In this document: piece by piece, positions 44,501 through 54,002 of the stretch
Layout: each line of letters begins with the position of its first letter
How positions within the stretch are numbered: position 1 is the stretch's first letter
Assembly (NCBI GenBank): GCA_016946835.1
Contig: JACVTC010000016.1
Location: 260,001-324,000, forward strand
Direction of reading: 5' to 3'
Length of the DNA stretch: 64,000 nt
From: Neocallimastix lanati (nom. inval.)
Lineage: Eukaryota; Neocallimastigomycota; Neocallimastigomycetes; Neocallimastigales; Neocallimastigaceae
The notes under the pieces: generated by a model
Databases searched by the model: none
Told to the model about the DNA's origin: nothing
What the model saw: the letters and a program-made list of their open reading frames with translations, nothing else
Made by a program: the position numbers and the translations under genes

Positions 44501-44942
44501 ATTTCACAAATCTATAAACATGTCGCCTTTCTGTGCAAATTATGGTTTTAATCCAGTATGCAATATTGACTCTCCTCCTGTTCTTTTAAAAGATAATGCC
44601 TCTGTACTTACTAGGGATTGGTCTGCCCATTTTGATGCCCTTAAAAAGCACCTTATCAAAGCCAAAGAAGATTTCAAAAAGTTTGGTGACTCTAGGAAAG
44701 CTTCTGGTCCTACTTTCCATGTTAACGACATGGTTTGGTTGAAAAGGTATTACTTCTCCAATGAACCTGCAAAAAAGCTTTCTAACCAGTATCTTGGACC
44801 CTTTAAGGTCATAGAAGTGAGGGAAAGAATGAACTACCGACTTGAATTACCAGAAAATCTTCATTTACACCCGGTATTTCATATCTCGCAGTTGGAGCCT
44901 TATACTGAAAGAGACATAGGATTAAAGGAACCATCACCATAA
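41562..44942 (+). CDS. Element G Gag-Pol with in-frame loss of RT thumb and most of RNase H
   Basis: 1126 codons from ATG 41562. Gag lacks a CCHC knuckle and ends in a basic tail (KSFKRKRNETN). Retropepsin LIDSGSARSYL is at about 278. RT runs from PPHRVYDISI through LDLRSAYN and YLDD (about 640), then jumps in frame after DDIIIYF to KKPQYLNQRQIRW, the last part of RNase H. About 240 residues that A1 and F have here are missing. Integrase follows: HDSPTNGHQGI...CSTCARC, GVDFIVSLP, VSDHGSQF (His where others have Arg), VERANSVIEQ, then PVFHISQLEPY and a short end without a chromodomain. The ORF is otherwise clean. Without RNase H it should depend on another element. Confidence 0.9.
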   Translation: MESNSNNAQIPSEVESSKLITALTEFIPTFFSANGVLSKDLADNNKLNVNELLEQSELFFKKHPNSFSTDDLKISYVISMLHGPPKKWGLSLKADGTLNSLSYDTFKDILISNFGDTKEQKDVLIEQLLNLKQLHLGRAALYTIEFRRLAGRIGWPDDVFIDLIKRGLLEDVKTEFNKLDKPKSLFEATNSIINIDRKCLLKQKVKTNDYKPKSSKSFKRKRNETNMTENKFKRNKHHKGRDNGSILSANYTPSHNNKMTTTFLLTVNNKKIKTRILIDSGSARSYLCKSFVTANKIPYSNLSNTINVKLPNEKNMAIKQVTKRLKLTFMDHTETFEFFIANLQLQDVSAILGRDWLSLHSPYIDYKNNKIYFLESYCKNHCPSAKGNRFVFHSSDITASLLPNNEQKEEIPLDSIIPDSIPEDELSDMNICAALVHNSEIKNTKRNKKIIKKYYYDLCIVFEKKEADKLPPHRVYDISIDLVPGAQLYFGPIYSLTVEEKKALREYIKENLAKGFIRKSKSPAGAPVLFVRKRDGSLRLCVDYRKLNSITIRNSYPIPRISDLIESFKGAIIFSRLDLRSAYNLVRVKKGHEYLTAFRTPFGHFEYRVMPFGLRNAPSVFQRFIQDIFSDDIGLFLFVYLDDIIIYFKKPQYLNQRQIRWSLFLSKFDFRISFRPGSRCGKPDSLSRRPDYKSVVSLHNKDRPLLDDNALCCANTDNISSLIDAQTADTYCKSILEKIKTKSNTVKSSLFSLNEGVLHFQNRIIVPSTLRARILKSFHDSPTNGHQGIDKTLDKIKRYHWWPNMKKDIHNYVLSCSTCARCKIRRHKPYGKIQPLPVPNKPWEIIGVDFIVSLPSSQDCTCIMVVSDHLTKMIHLVPCSDVPSADLTAKMLLYNVFRYHGFPKIIVSDHGSQFSSEFWTSLCSALNTKPRLATAHHQQTNGQVERANSVIEQYLRCYCSTAQNEWCFYLPLCEMAYNNSFHKSINMSPFCANYGFNPVCNIDSPPVLLKDNASVLTRDWSAHFDALKKHLIKAKEDFKKFGDSRKASGPTFHVNDMVWLKRYYFSNEPAKKLSNQYLGPFKVIEVRERMNYRLELPENLHLHPVFHISQLEPYTERDIGLKEPSP

Positions 44943-44951
44943 AGGGAGCAA

Positions 44952-45949
44952 TGTAAGAATCTATAATTATTTTTAACAAAATAATTATATTTTCTTAGTT
45001 AGGTTATAATTAATATAACTTTTATTTAACTCATATTTCATTTATACAATTAATTATAATTAATAATTTATTTAATTATATATTAAAATTTTATTTAGTT
45101 TAATATTAAAAATTTATTTAATTAAATAATTTTTATACATTTAAAATAATATTAAATTTATTTAATTATTCACTTAATTATTAAATTTATTAGTTTTAGT
45201 TTTCTCTCACTTATTAAATCATAAACTAAAACACTATTCTGTATTTTATCATGTATTCTGTATTCTATCATGTATTCTGTATTGTATTAATCATGTATTT
45301 TATTATTAATGTATTGTTTTATATTTTTATGTAAAGTTCTATAAAATAGAACTAAATAGATTAAATTTTAAATTTTATGATCGAAATAATTTTCATTATT
45401 TTATTCTTTTATTTTCGATCATTATATTAGATTAAGTAATCGGTTAATTAAGGTTTTTCCAATTACTTCTTAAAAGTAATCGGTTTTACTTAATTAACGC
45501 GATGATCGATATGGATAGAATATCGATCAAAAAACTTATCTAGGTTTTTCTTCTAGTCTTTTCCTAGATAAGAGATTTGTTAAGATTAGAAGCCCTTTTG
45601 ATTTTAACCTTATTTTGACAAAAAAGTATAAATAAGGCTCTTGAGTTCTCTTTGAGAAATCAAGAGTTATTATTATAACAATTATAATATAATAATAATA
45701 ACAATAAGTTTTAACATTTAAAATTTTTAATAAATAATAAATCAAATTATTTTAATAAAACAAATTTTATAATTAAAACTTTTCCTTATCAATTTTAGTG
45801 TTTCGTCTATTATAATTCGTTATAATAAACTCGATAATTAGAAAGAACCATAGGTAAGTATGATTCTTTTCTAAACCTTTAATATTAGCAGTTAGAGCTA
45901 ATATTAATGATTAATAATTTAATTATAATTTTTTAATTAAATTATTACA
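44952..45949 (+). mobile_element. 3' LTR of Ty3 element G
   Basis: 998 bp, preceded by AAAGGGAGCA (polypurine tract). It ends six bases (CAGACA) before element B1. The left flank of G is AGACAA and the right CAGACA; a target duplication is possible but offset by one base. Confidence 0.9.
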
Positions 45950-45955
45950 CAGACA

Positions 45956-46251
45956 TGTTAAGGTTTTAGAGAATTAAATAAAAATAAAGTAAGGAAACAC
46001 AAATTTTATTTATTTATTTATTATTTTTATTTATTTTATTAATTTTACTTCATGATATTTAAAAATTAGTAGCAAAATTTACAACTATTTATACTTTTTT
46101 CAAGGCATAAAAGTTGTTCTTGCCACTAAATTACATTTTATTTATTTTTTTTTTTTATAAAAACTATTAAATTTAAATTGATTTTTATAATTAATTATAT
46201 AAAATTTAATTATAACAATATAAATAAAATACATTTATAATATTAATAAAA

Positions 46252-46304
<53 letters not shown>

Positions 46305-46802
46305 TTATTTATTTAAAAATATCTAAAATATTACTAATAAGAATTTATTTAATTGGCTATAATTTTTATTACAATCTGTTAAAATATTCAAATAAAAATA
46401 AAAATACTATTCTAATATAAAGGTTTTTAATAAAATAAAATATTTTTCAATATAAAATAAAACATTTCGATATAAAATTTTATAATAAAAAGTTAAAATA
46501 TAATATATAAATTTTTAATTATCAATATATAAAAATATTATTAATATAAATTTTCATTATTAATATAAAAAAAAAATAAGATTTATTATTAATATTGCTA
46601 ATATAAGTTTTAAATATATAAAAATATTACTTTTAATATAAGATTTAATATAAAAATATAAAGTTTAATATAATTTTTGATTTAATTTTTGATCTTTGGA
46701 TTTAAAAATTTATTAAAGTACAAAAATAATAATGTACACATAATGTATTAGAAATAAATCGTAGATTTAATTAAGAATGCATTATTTAGTACATTCTTAT
46801 CA
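45956..46802 (-). mobile_element. 3' LTR of Ty3 element B1
   Basis: 847 bp; on the minus strand TGATAAGAATGTAC...CTTAACA. It contains a T tract (plus strand about 46254-46302). Preceded by the polypurine-like TCGTCGGGGCATCT. Flank GACA on both sides of B1 (45952-45955, 53921-53924) fits a 4-bp target duplication. Confidence 0.92.
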
Positions 46803-46820
46803 AGATGCCCCGACGAAGAC

Positions 46821-49800
46821 TCAAGCTTCTCTGTAAGCGGAGTTAAACTTTACTAAATTTTTAAAGTGAACATTCCTATCGAGTTGCTTTCCAGTCTTCT
46901 GATCGATTAGGGTTGCCGTGTTGAATTGAATTTTTAAAATTTTAAATGGTCCATTGTAATATGGTTCTAGCTTAGTGCGGCTAAAGTTTCTAACAAGAAC
47001 AAGATCACCAGCCTTTAATTCTTTTCCCTTTTTCATACTTATTTGTTCTTCTCGTCTTGTTGCCCAATACTTGTTAGCATTCTTCACATTTTCGCATGCT
47101 TCTCTAGTCCATTGATAATGACGAACAAATTTTTCCATTAAAATTTCATCATATGATTTACCTGCATTTTCAATTGTTCTTATGGCTATATCATAAGGCT
47201 GTTGGTCTTCTCTTCCATATACTAATTCAAAACTAGAATGTCCAGTAGCTGTATTTTTGGTAGTTCGAAGTGCCCATAAAGCAGAAGGTAAAACTTCATC
47301 CCAATCTTGATTTTTCCTTCCTAATAAACGAAGTAATTTTCCAATTTCTTTATTTCGATTTTCAGTAAGGCCATTTGATTCAGGGTGGTAAGTAGCTACA
47401 AATTTAACATATACATCATAAAGATCAAGAAAGATTTTAGTCATATCAGAAGTGAATTGGACTCCATTATCAGTAGTAATAACTTGAGGTACACCATGTC
47501 TTGCAAAAACGTTTATTAAAAATTTAATTATATCAGAGGAAGTTATGTTTTCAGTGGGTTCGGCTTCAACCCATTTGGTAAAGTAATCAACAGTTACTAT
47601 AATATATTGATTATTATTTCTTGTTTTTGGTAACGGTCCTATAATATCTAATCCTAAATGCACAAAGGGACCCTCCACTTTAGTTGGATGGTTTTCGGTT
47701 GGTTCTGGATATGGTTGAGGACGATTTAACTGGCATTTTTCACAATTACTAACAATTCTTTTGATATCTTTAATCATATGATTCCAATAAAAGTTTTTCT
47801 TAAGTCTTTGATATGTTTTGTAATATCCTTCGTGGCCAATATTATGAGCTTCTAAAATTAATTTAAACCTTTCATTTTCGTCCGTTATTAATTTTCTATA
47901 ATTTCCATTGTCGATAAAGTAATCTTCACCATCAATAACAGTAAACTTTTCATTAATAAATTCCTTTATAACTTTAGATAATAATTCTTCATTATTTCCA
48001 TCAGTAATTTTTGTTAATAATATCTTTCTCTCTTCCTTACTTTTCATTCTTGAAAGAGCATCAGCTAACACATTCTTTTTGCCTGATTCATATTTTATAT
48101 TAATTCCAAGCATACTAGCGGTTAGACACCATCTTGTTTGCCTTGCATTCAAAGGTTCTTTATTCTTAAATAAACCAACTAATGGTTTATGATCTGTGTA
48201 AATAGTTGTAGGTAGTGGATTTCCTTCAATATAAGATTTAAATTTAGTCATACAGTAAAACAAAGCGGTTCCTTCCAAATCGGTAATACCATAATTCTTT
48301 TCAGCTTTCTTTAAACTTCTACTTATAAAGTGTATTGGATGCTCCTTACCGGTTTCTTCTTCTTTTTGTAAAAGAACTCCACCAATTCCATTATACGAAG
48401 CATCAGTTCTAATGATAAAAGGTTTGTCAAATGACGGAAATTTTAGAATAGGTGCATTGATTAATTTTTCTTTTAGGAGTTCAAAGCTTTCTTGTTGTTC
48501 TTTATTCCATTCATATTTAGTATTCTTTTTCAATAATTTACATAAAGGTGAGGTAATTTGAGCATATTTAGGAATAAAGTCACGATAATATCCTACTGCT
48601 CCTAGAAATGATCTTAATTCATGAATTGATGAAGGGGCTTCCCACTTCTTAATAGCTGTTATTTTACTTTCCATGGGACTTAATCCTTTAGTAGTAAGTT
48701 TGTGACCTAATACATCAACTTCAGTTTGAAGAAAATGGCACTTTTCAATATTAATTTTTAACTTGTTTTCTTTAAATACTTCTAATACTTGTTTAATATG
48801 AATTAAATGTTCTTCGATACTTTTTGAATAGATCAAAACATCATCAATAAATACGTAAACAAATTCACCAATAAAAGGGAATAAAATTTTATTCATTTCT
48901 CTTTGGAAGGTTGAGGGAGCTCCAGTAAGTCCAAAAGGCATAACCTTAAATTGATAATTTCCAAACTTAGTAGTGAAAGTGGTTACTTCTACGCTTTCTT
49001 CATCCATTAAGATTTGGTGAAAACCAGAAAATAAATCAAGAGTTGTAAATATTTTAGCTCCTCCGAGACTATCAAAAATTTCATCTATATATGGAACTGA
49101 ATAAGAATCTTTTTCTGTCATATCATTGACTTTTCGGTAGTCAATGCACAAGCGCCACTTTCCATTGTGTTTTAGAATAAGTACTACTGGAGATGACCAT
49201 TCTGAACAGGATGGTTCTATCAATCCTTTCTTAATAAGTTTTGTAAGTTCTTCTTTTAAGATATCTGATTTTAATTTAGTTAACCTATAACTTCTTAATT
49301 TTACTGGCTTTGAATTTGCTTTTAAACGGATCTTATGTGGTGAAAGTTTAGAAGGAGTTAGTTCTTCTGTTGAAGTGGCAACTATGTCAATCATTTCTTT
49401 GAGAATTTTAATAATTTGTTCTTTATAATCTTTATTTAAGGTACTTAAAAATTCATCACTCTCAATAAATTCCATTGGAGTTAATTCCTTTATAATTTCC
49501 TTTTCATTATTCGTTTCTTTAACTTTTCTAATAGTGCAAATTATACTTTCTTCATCATAATATTGATTATTTATTTTAGCTATTTCTTCGTATTCACTTT
49601 CTGACAAAAGTTTACATAAACTGTTTAAGGTCGGATGAATAAATAAACAATGATCAATTTGAGTTTTAAAGTTTATTAACATATCATAAAAAGAGTCTTC
49701 TTTCTCAATAATTCTAAAGTCCGCATTAAATTCATAATTATTAATTTTTACTGGTAATCGAACAATAATTCCTTCCGAGTATTCTTCATCTTGTGTTGCT

Positions 49801-50636
49801 AGTTGGATTCTTCCACGACTTTTTCCAACTGTTTCATATTCACCAGGTAATTTATCAAAATACTGCTTAGTAACGATGCTTAGGTTACTACAAGAATCAA
49901 TTAAAAGTTTTCCTAGTACTCCGTCAACACTTGCATCAACCATTGCTAAGTCTTCTTCGGCTACTTCATTACTTTTACTTATGTAGCTATGATCATAGTT
50001 ATTTACTAATAAAGTTCGTGCTATTACATTGTCTACAGTTCCAATTATTTTAGATTTTTCTAACTTTAAACCTTGAGTTAGTTGTGAACGAATTTTCGGA
50101 CATGCATTCAAGAGTTGACCTATCGTAATACTGGATTTAAGATTATTTAAATCATCCATAATATTGTAAGGTTCTTTATTATTCATCATTTTAATATTCC
50201 TTTTTACTAACTGAGTATTTCCATTATTAGTTTCTTTAGTTTTTGTTGAAATTAATTTTTCCAAAGTATTAGTTTTATTTTGTTGATTATCTTTATTCAT
50301 TTCTAGATCTTCTATTTCATTATCGATTACGAGTATATCTTCAGATTCAACTTTTTCCTTTCCTTTTGATGAATAATTGTTGTTTTCTTCTTTACTTTCT
50401 CTTACTCTTGTTATTTTTCTTAATTCCTTTTCTTTTTGTTTTTCTTTGTTAATATTTGGTTGAGTTAAAATTGAAGGAAGTATTTGATTTTTATAAACTT
50501 TATTTGGTTTATTATGTAGCTCATTTTCTTTCTTCTTTCTTAAAGCAGGAGTTGCGAAAGGACGTGAATTATCTTTTAAACTTTTATGTACTTTCTTGGA
50601 ATTATTTTCTTCTTTTTCGCTGTTATTATCATTCAT
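46821..50636 (-). CDS. Element B1 Pol (protease, RT, RNase H, integrase)
   Basis: 1271 codons from ATG 50636, but the frame is open upstream to the Gag stop at 50819, so it is probably made as a Gag-Pol fusion by -1 frameshifting and gains about 65 residues. A charged N-terminal part (1-230) precedes a retropepsin-like domain with LLIDSCSNLSIV (Cys for the usual Gly, about 247). RT has LDLFSGFHQ, FGLTGAPSTFQ and FIDD (about 594); RNase H RTDASYNGIGG and YTDHKPL; integrase zinc domain (HNIGHEGYYKTYQRL...CEKCQ) and core (GLDIIGPLP, TTDNGVQF, LTENRNKE). There is no chromodomain. No lesion is visible. With its gag and two near-identical LTRs, B1 looks competent to move. Confidence 0.93.
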   Translation of the reverse strand: MNDNNSEKEENNSKKVHKSLKDNSRPFATPALRKKKENELHNKPNKVYKNQILPSILTQPNINKEKQKEKELRKITRVRESKEENNNYSSKGKEKVESEDILVIDNEIEDLEMNKDNQQNKTNTLEKLISTKTKETNNGNTQLVKRNIKMMNNKEPYNIMDDLNNLKSSITIGQLLNACPKIRSQLTQGLKLEKSKIIGTVDNVIARTLLVNNYDHSYISKSNEVAEEDLAMVDASVDGVLGKLLIDSCSNLSIVTKQYFDKLPGEYETVGKSRGRIQLATQDEEYSEGIIVRLPVKINNYEFNADFRIIEKEDSFYDMLINFKTQIDHCLFIHPTLNSLCKLLSESEYEEIAKINNQYYDEESIICTIRKVKETNNEKEIIKELTPMEFIESDEFLSTLNKDYKEQIIKILKEMIDIVATSTEELTPSKLSPHKIRLKANSKPVKLRSYRLTKLKSDILKEELTKLIKKGLIEPSCSEWSSPVVLILKHNGKWRLCIDYRKVNDMTEKDSYSVPYIDEIFDSLGGAKIFTTLDLFSGFHQILMDEESVEVTTFTTKFGNYQFKVMPFGLTGAPSTFQREMNKILFPFIGEFVYVFIDDVLIYSKSIEEHLIHIKQVLEVFKENKLKINIEKCHFLQTEVDVLGHKLTTKGLSPMESKITAIKKWEAPSSIHELRSFLGAVGYYRDFIPKYAQITSPLCKLLKKNTKYEWNKEQQESFELLKEKLINAPILKFPSFDKPFIIRTDASYNGIGGVLLQKEEETGKEHPIHFISRSLKKAEKNYGITDLEGTALFYCMTKFKSYIEGNPLPTTIYTDHKPLVGLFKNKEPLNARQTRWCLTASMLGINIKYESGKKNVLADALSRMKSKEERKILLTKITDGNNEELLSKVIKEFINEKFTVIDGEDYFIDNGNYRKLITDENERFKLILEAHNIGHEGYYKTYQRLKKNFYWNHMIKDIKRIVSNCEKCQLNRPQPYPEPTENHPTKVEGPFVHLGLDIIGPLPKTRNNNQYIIVTVDYFTKWVEAEPTENITSSDIIKFLINVFARHGVPQVITTDNGVQFTSDMTKIFLDLYDVYVKFVATYHPESNGLTENRNKEIGKLLRLLGRKNQDWDEVLPSALWALRTTKNTATGHSSFELVYGREDQQPYDIAIRTIENAGKSYDEILMEKFVRHYQWTREACENVKNANKYWATRREEQISMKKGKELKAGDLVLVRNFSRTKLEPYYNGPFKILKIQFNTATLIDQKTGKQLDRNVHFKNLVKFNSAYREA

Positions 50637-50778
50637 TTTTCTTTTTATAGCATTTATAATGATATCATCCTCACTTTCAGTTGTGTCACTAAAATCAGAT
50701 TCTTCAGATTCTTCATTAAAGGAATTATTATCAATTGGAGTATTCTTAGTAAAAGTATTATTTTGTAAATTATTTAAT

Positions 50779-50831
50779 GAAGCTATTGTTTTGTCATTGG
50801 GAGTGCTTCTGCTCCCATTTAGAAGTTTAAA
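50779..50831 (-). promoter_or_regulatory. -1 ribosomal frameshift signal between B1 gag and pol
   Basis: Slippery heptamer T TTA AAC (50831-50825) in the gag frame, one codon before the gag stop. After a 7-nt spacer comes stem 1 TGGGAG/CTCCCA (50817-50812 with 50803-50798). Its 8-nt loop holds GAAGC (50809-50805), complementary to GCTTC at 50783-50779, giving an H-type pseudoknot. The -1 frame leads straight into pol without a stop. Confidence 0.8.
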
Positions 50832-51796
50832 GACTTTTTGGAATATATTTCTTTTTTATTTTTTTCCATAATCTTATTTAATTGAGGGCAATAGTATGAG
50901 TAATGACCTTCTTCCTTACAGAAGAAGCAAGTTTTAACAGATAAATTTCTCATTTTCTGGGTTGATTCTTCTATAATATCTTGAGGTTTCAGTTTATTAT
51001 TTGTTTGACTTGTTTGGAAAGTTTCGTTTCTTCTTTTAGGATAAAGTCTTGAAGTAGTACCGTTTTGATTATTTTGATTATGCTGGGAATTATTAACATT
51101 ATAGGTATTAATATTATTGTTCCTTACAGAAAGTCTATCTACTTTCTCGGCAATTTTGAAAGCTTTCTCCATACTTATATCATCTTTAAGGGATAATTTC
51201 TTCCAGGCTTCATAATTATTTTGAATAGAATCAATATAATCTAGTACACCAATGCGCTTTCTTCTCTTTTTATCAAGTTTAGTGTACAAAGTTCTATATC
51301 TTACATTAAAGTCTTTAATCTTTTCGTTTCTTTTAATTCGCATTGCACGAAGTTCTTTAAGAAGTAAATTTTGGTCTTCTTTAATACCGTAAAAATTTTC
51401 AAGACTTGAAATAATTTTTCCAAAAGAAGGAAATTTAATATCATCATCAACATTTTCTTCTTCATCATCATCTTCTTCTTCATCTGATGAATCATCACTT
51501 TCATCATCACTATCTTCTCCCAAATCTTCAATAACGCGTTGTACTTCACCAGAGCTGGTAAGTAAACAAGCATTAAATATTGTTTCTGGATCTGTAATAC
51601 CTTGTATCTTGATCCAAAGTTTTAATTCAGTAGCCCAGGACTTAATATCTAAATTGTCCTTGCTAAGTTTCACAATATCTCTTAATTCTTTTTTCAATTC
51701 TTTAAAGCTCAAAGTTGTTTCCTTGGACATTTTGTTTAAATATTTCTTGTTGTATATTAATGAGGTGATTAAATAAGAATAAATTTGGAAATACAA
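50819..51796 (-). CDS. Element B1 Gag
   Basis: 325 codons; the frame at 51796 opens with ATG in a stretch upstream of MSKETTLSFKELKKEL, and the second ATG (about 51730) could be the real start because homology to other Gags begins there. Helical capsid-like region (ELKLWIKIQGITDPETIFNACLL), a run of Asp/Glu/Ser (EDSDDESDDSSDEEEDDDEE, about residues 112-135), a second helical part, and a CCHC knuckle CFFCKEEGHYSYYC (about 290). It ends at TAA 50819-50821, two codons after the slippery AAC of the frameshift site. Confidence 0.88.
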   Translation of the reverse strand: MYFQIYSYLITSLIYNKKYLNKMSKETTLSFKELKKELRDIVKLSKDNLDIKSWATELKLWIKIQGITDPETIFNACLLTSSGEVQRVIEDLGEDSDDESDDSSDEEEDDDEEENVDDDIKFPSFGKIISSLENFYGIKEDQNLLLKELRAMRIKRNEKIKDFNVRYRTLYTKLDKKRRKRIGVLDYIDSIQNNYEAWKKLSLKDDISMEKAFKIAEKVDRLSVRNNNINTYNVNNSQHNQNNQNGTTSRLYPKRRNETFQTSQTNNKLKPQDIIEESTQKMRNLSVKTCFFCKEEGHYSYYCPQLNKIMEKNKKEIYSKKSLNF

Positions 51797-53075
51797 CTTT
51801 AAAAATACAATTTAATAGGTAATTTAATATCGAATCAATTTTTAAAACAATATATTTTAGTAACTTTTGAAAATAATAATTTTATTTGCTTTCTTTAGTA
51901 GATATAAGCTCGAAATCTTTATCGACAACTTAGTAGAAATTATAAAGCACGAGGTTCTTTTCGACTACTTTATTAAGAATAATTTTTAAGTTCGAAATCT
52001 TTATCGACAACTTAATAGAATATTTTTCAAGCTCGAAATCTTTATCGACCACTTGAATTTTTTAATTTAGTATATTTGTAGTAATAAATTTAGAAGCAAA
52101 GTTTTATTTATTATTTTCACCTTTCAAAAATTTTCTTTTTAAACGATAAATATTGTATTGTTATAGCTAATAAAATTATTAATTAATTATAATTATTAAA
52201 TACAAAAAAAATAATCTTTATTGTCGTACAATCTGATAGTACACACTGTCTGACGTGCAGCTTACCTAATGGTGTCATGCCACGCGTGTGCCACGATTAC
52301 TATATTCAATATAAAATATAGCAGTTCAGAGCCCACTAGCCCAATTACTATGTAGGATAAACTTAATCCGATAATCTATGTACGGAATAAAAAAAAATTT
52401 TAAAAGTATTCAATAATATTTTTATTAATTAATAAAAATTAACTAAAAACACAATATTTTCAAAGTAAATTAAGATTCTTTTACAGGAATTATTAAACAA
52501 ATAAAGTATCAGTAATAAAAAAAATAAAAAAAAATTTAAATGGCGAAGTTAGCCAAAGTCTGATACTTTATATAATAAAGTGCCTTATAACTAGCACAAA
52601 GAAAAGTAAAAAAATATATATAAAAAAAAACAATCTTACGCCTTCGGTGACGTAAGCTCCTTATTCGCCAGTGCTTGGAAAGTACCCGCACCTTCGTGTG
52701 TTGAAACGTTGAAGGCTGAACTATTATTACCGGGTCGGTAACCAAATACCTTCGTCTACTTTCCAATTAATCTCCAAATTAACTACTATTCAATAACCTA
52801 CTATGAATAGAGTTAATTTGTTGCTATCTGAGAATACACTGTGTATGAGCTCTATCCGCTCCTTGTTATAATTTTACAAAATTTGTTTTTTTAGAATCTT
52901 AATTTTACTTATTTAAAAAAATTTTTTTTATATATATATCAAACAAGCGCCATAGGTTAATCAAAGGATTAACGACTTACTTGTTTATCAATATAAAATA
53001 AAAAAAATAAAAAAAAAAAATCTATGTTATTTACTATTATTTCTATTTAATTCCCCGATATCTCCACCATATAAA
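51797..53075 (-). promoter_or_regulatory. B1 leader: primer site, hairpin, conserved RNA block, repeated motif
   Basis: On the minus strand, from the LTR: six bases, then primer site TGGTGGAGATATCGGGGAAT (53069-53050). A hairpin CTTACG/CGTAAG lies at 52635-52656. 52370-52225 is the block shared with the G leader. Three copies of AAGCTCGAAATCTTTATCGA (plus-strand reading) lie at 51906-51931, 51988-52013 and 52029-52054. The leader is 1.28 kb and much richer in G and C than other non-coding DNA here, which suggests an RNA role such as packaging or translation. Confidence 0.65.
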
Positions 53076-53370
53076 TGTTAAGGTTTTAGAGAATTAAATA
53101 AAAATAAAGTAAGGAAACACAAATTTTATTTATTTATTTATTATTTTTATTTATTTTATTAATTTTACTTCATGATATTTAAAAATTAGTAGCAAAATTT
53201 ACAACTATTTATACTTTTTTCAAGGCATAAAAGTTGTTCTTGCCACTAAATTACATTTTATTTATTTTTTTTTTTATAAAAACTATTAAATTTAAATTGA
53301 TTTTTATAATTAATTATATAAAATTTAATTATAACAATATAAATAAAATACATTTATAATATTAATAAAA

Positions 53371-53422
<52 letters not shown>

Positions 53423-53920
53423 TTATTTATTTAAAAATATCTAAAATATTACTAATAAGAATTTATTTAATTGGCTAAAATTTTTATTACAATCTGTTAA
53501 AATATTCAAATAAAAATAAAAATACTATTCTAATATAAAGGTTTTTAATAAAATAAAATATTTTTCAATATAAAATAAAACATTTCGATATAAAATTTTA
53601 TAATAAAAAGTTAAAATATAATATATAAATTTTTAATTATCAATATATAAAAATATTATTAATATAAATTTTCATTATTAATATAAAAAAAAAATAAGAT
53701 TTATTATTAATATTGCTAATATAAGTTTTAAATATATAAAAATATTACTTTTAATATAAGATTTAATATAAAAATATAAAGTTTAATATAATTTTTGATT
53801 TAATTTTTGATCTTTGGATTTAAAAATTTATTAAAGTACAAAAATAATAATGTACACATAATGTATTAGAAATAAATCGTAGATTTAATTAAGAATGCAT
53901 TATTTAGTACATTCTTATCA
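53076..53920 (-). mobile_element. 5' LTR of Ty3 element B1
   Basis: 845 bp, nearly identical to 45956-46802. Its outer end lies 12 bp upstream of the tRNA-Ser gene, the placement known for yeast Ty3 at Pol III start sites. Confidence 0.92.
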
Positions 53921-53932
53921 GACAAAAAAGAA

Positions 53933-54002
53933 GTAGTCAGTTTGTCCGAGTGGTTAAGGAGTCAGACTTGAAATCTGGTGGGCTCTGCCCGCGCAGGTTC
54001 AA
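53933..54002 (+). tRNA. tRNA-Ser (anticodon TGA), 3' end cut off by element F
   Basis: GTAGTCA acceptor 5' strand, A-box-like TGTCCGAGTGG, anticodon arm CAGA-CTTGAAA-TCTG with TGA, a long variable arm GGGC/GCCC (type II tRNA), then GCGCAGGTTCAA, the start of the T-arm. The B box and 3' acceptor strand are lost: at 54003 the F LTR begins (TGTAAAAT). The missing 3' end is not found elsewhere in the window, so the gene is dead here. Confidence 0.88.

Noticed and set aside
39336-45955. Perfect 5-bp target duplication for element G
   Set aside because: Flanks AGACAA and CAGACA are similar but offset; I could not support an exact duplication.
52536-52766. Short ORF in the B1 leader (minus)
   Set aside because: It lies in structured leader DNA with no similarity or codon signal; the hairpin and repeats explain the base composition better.
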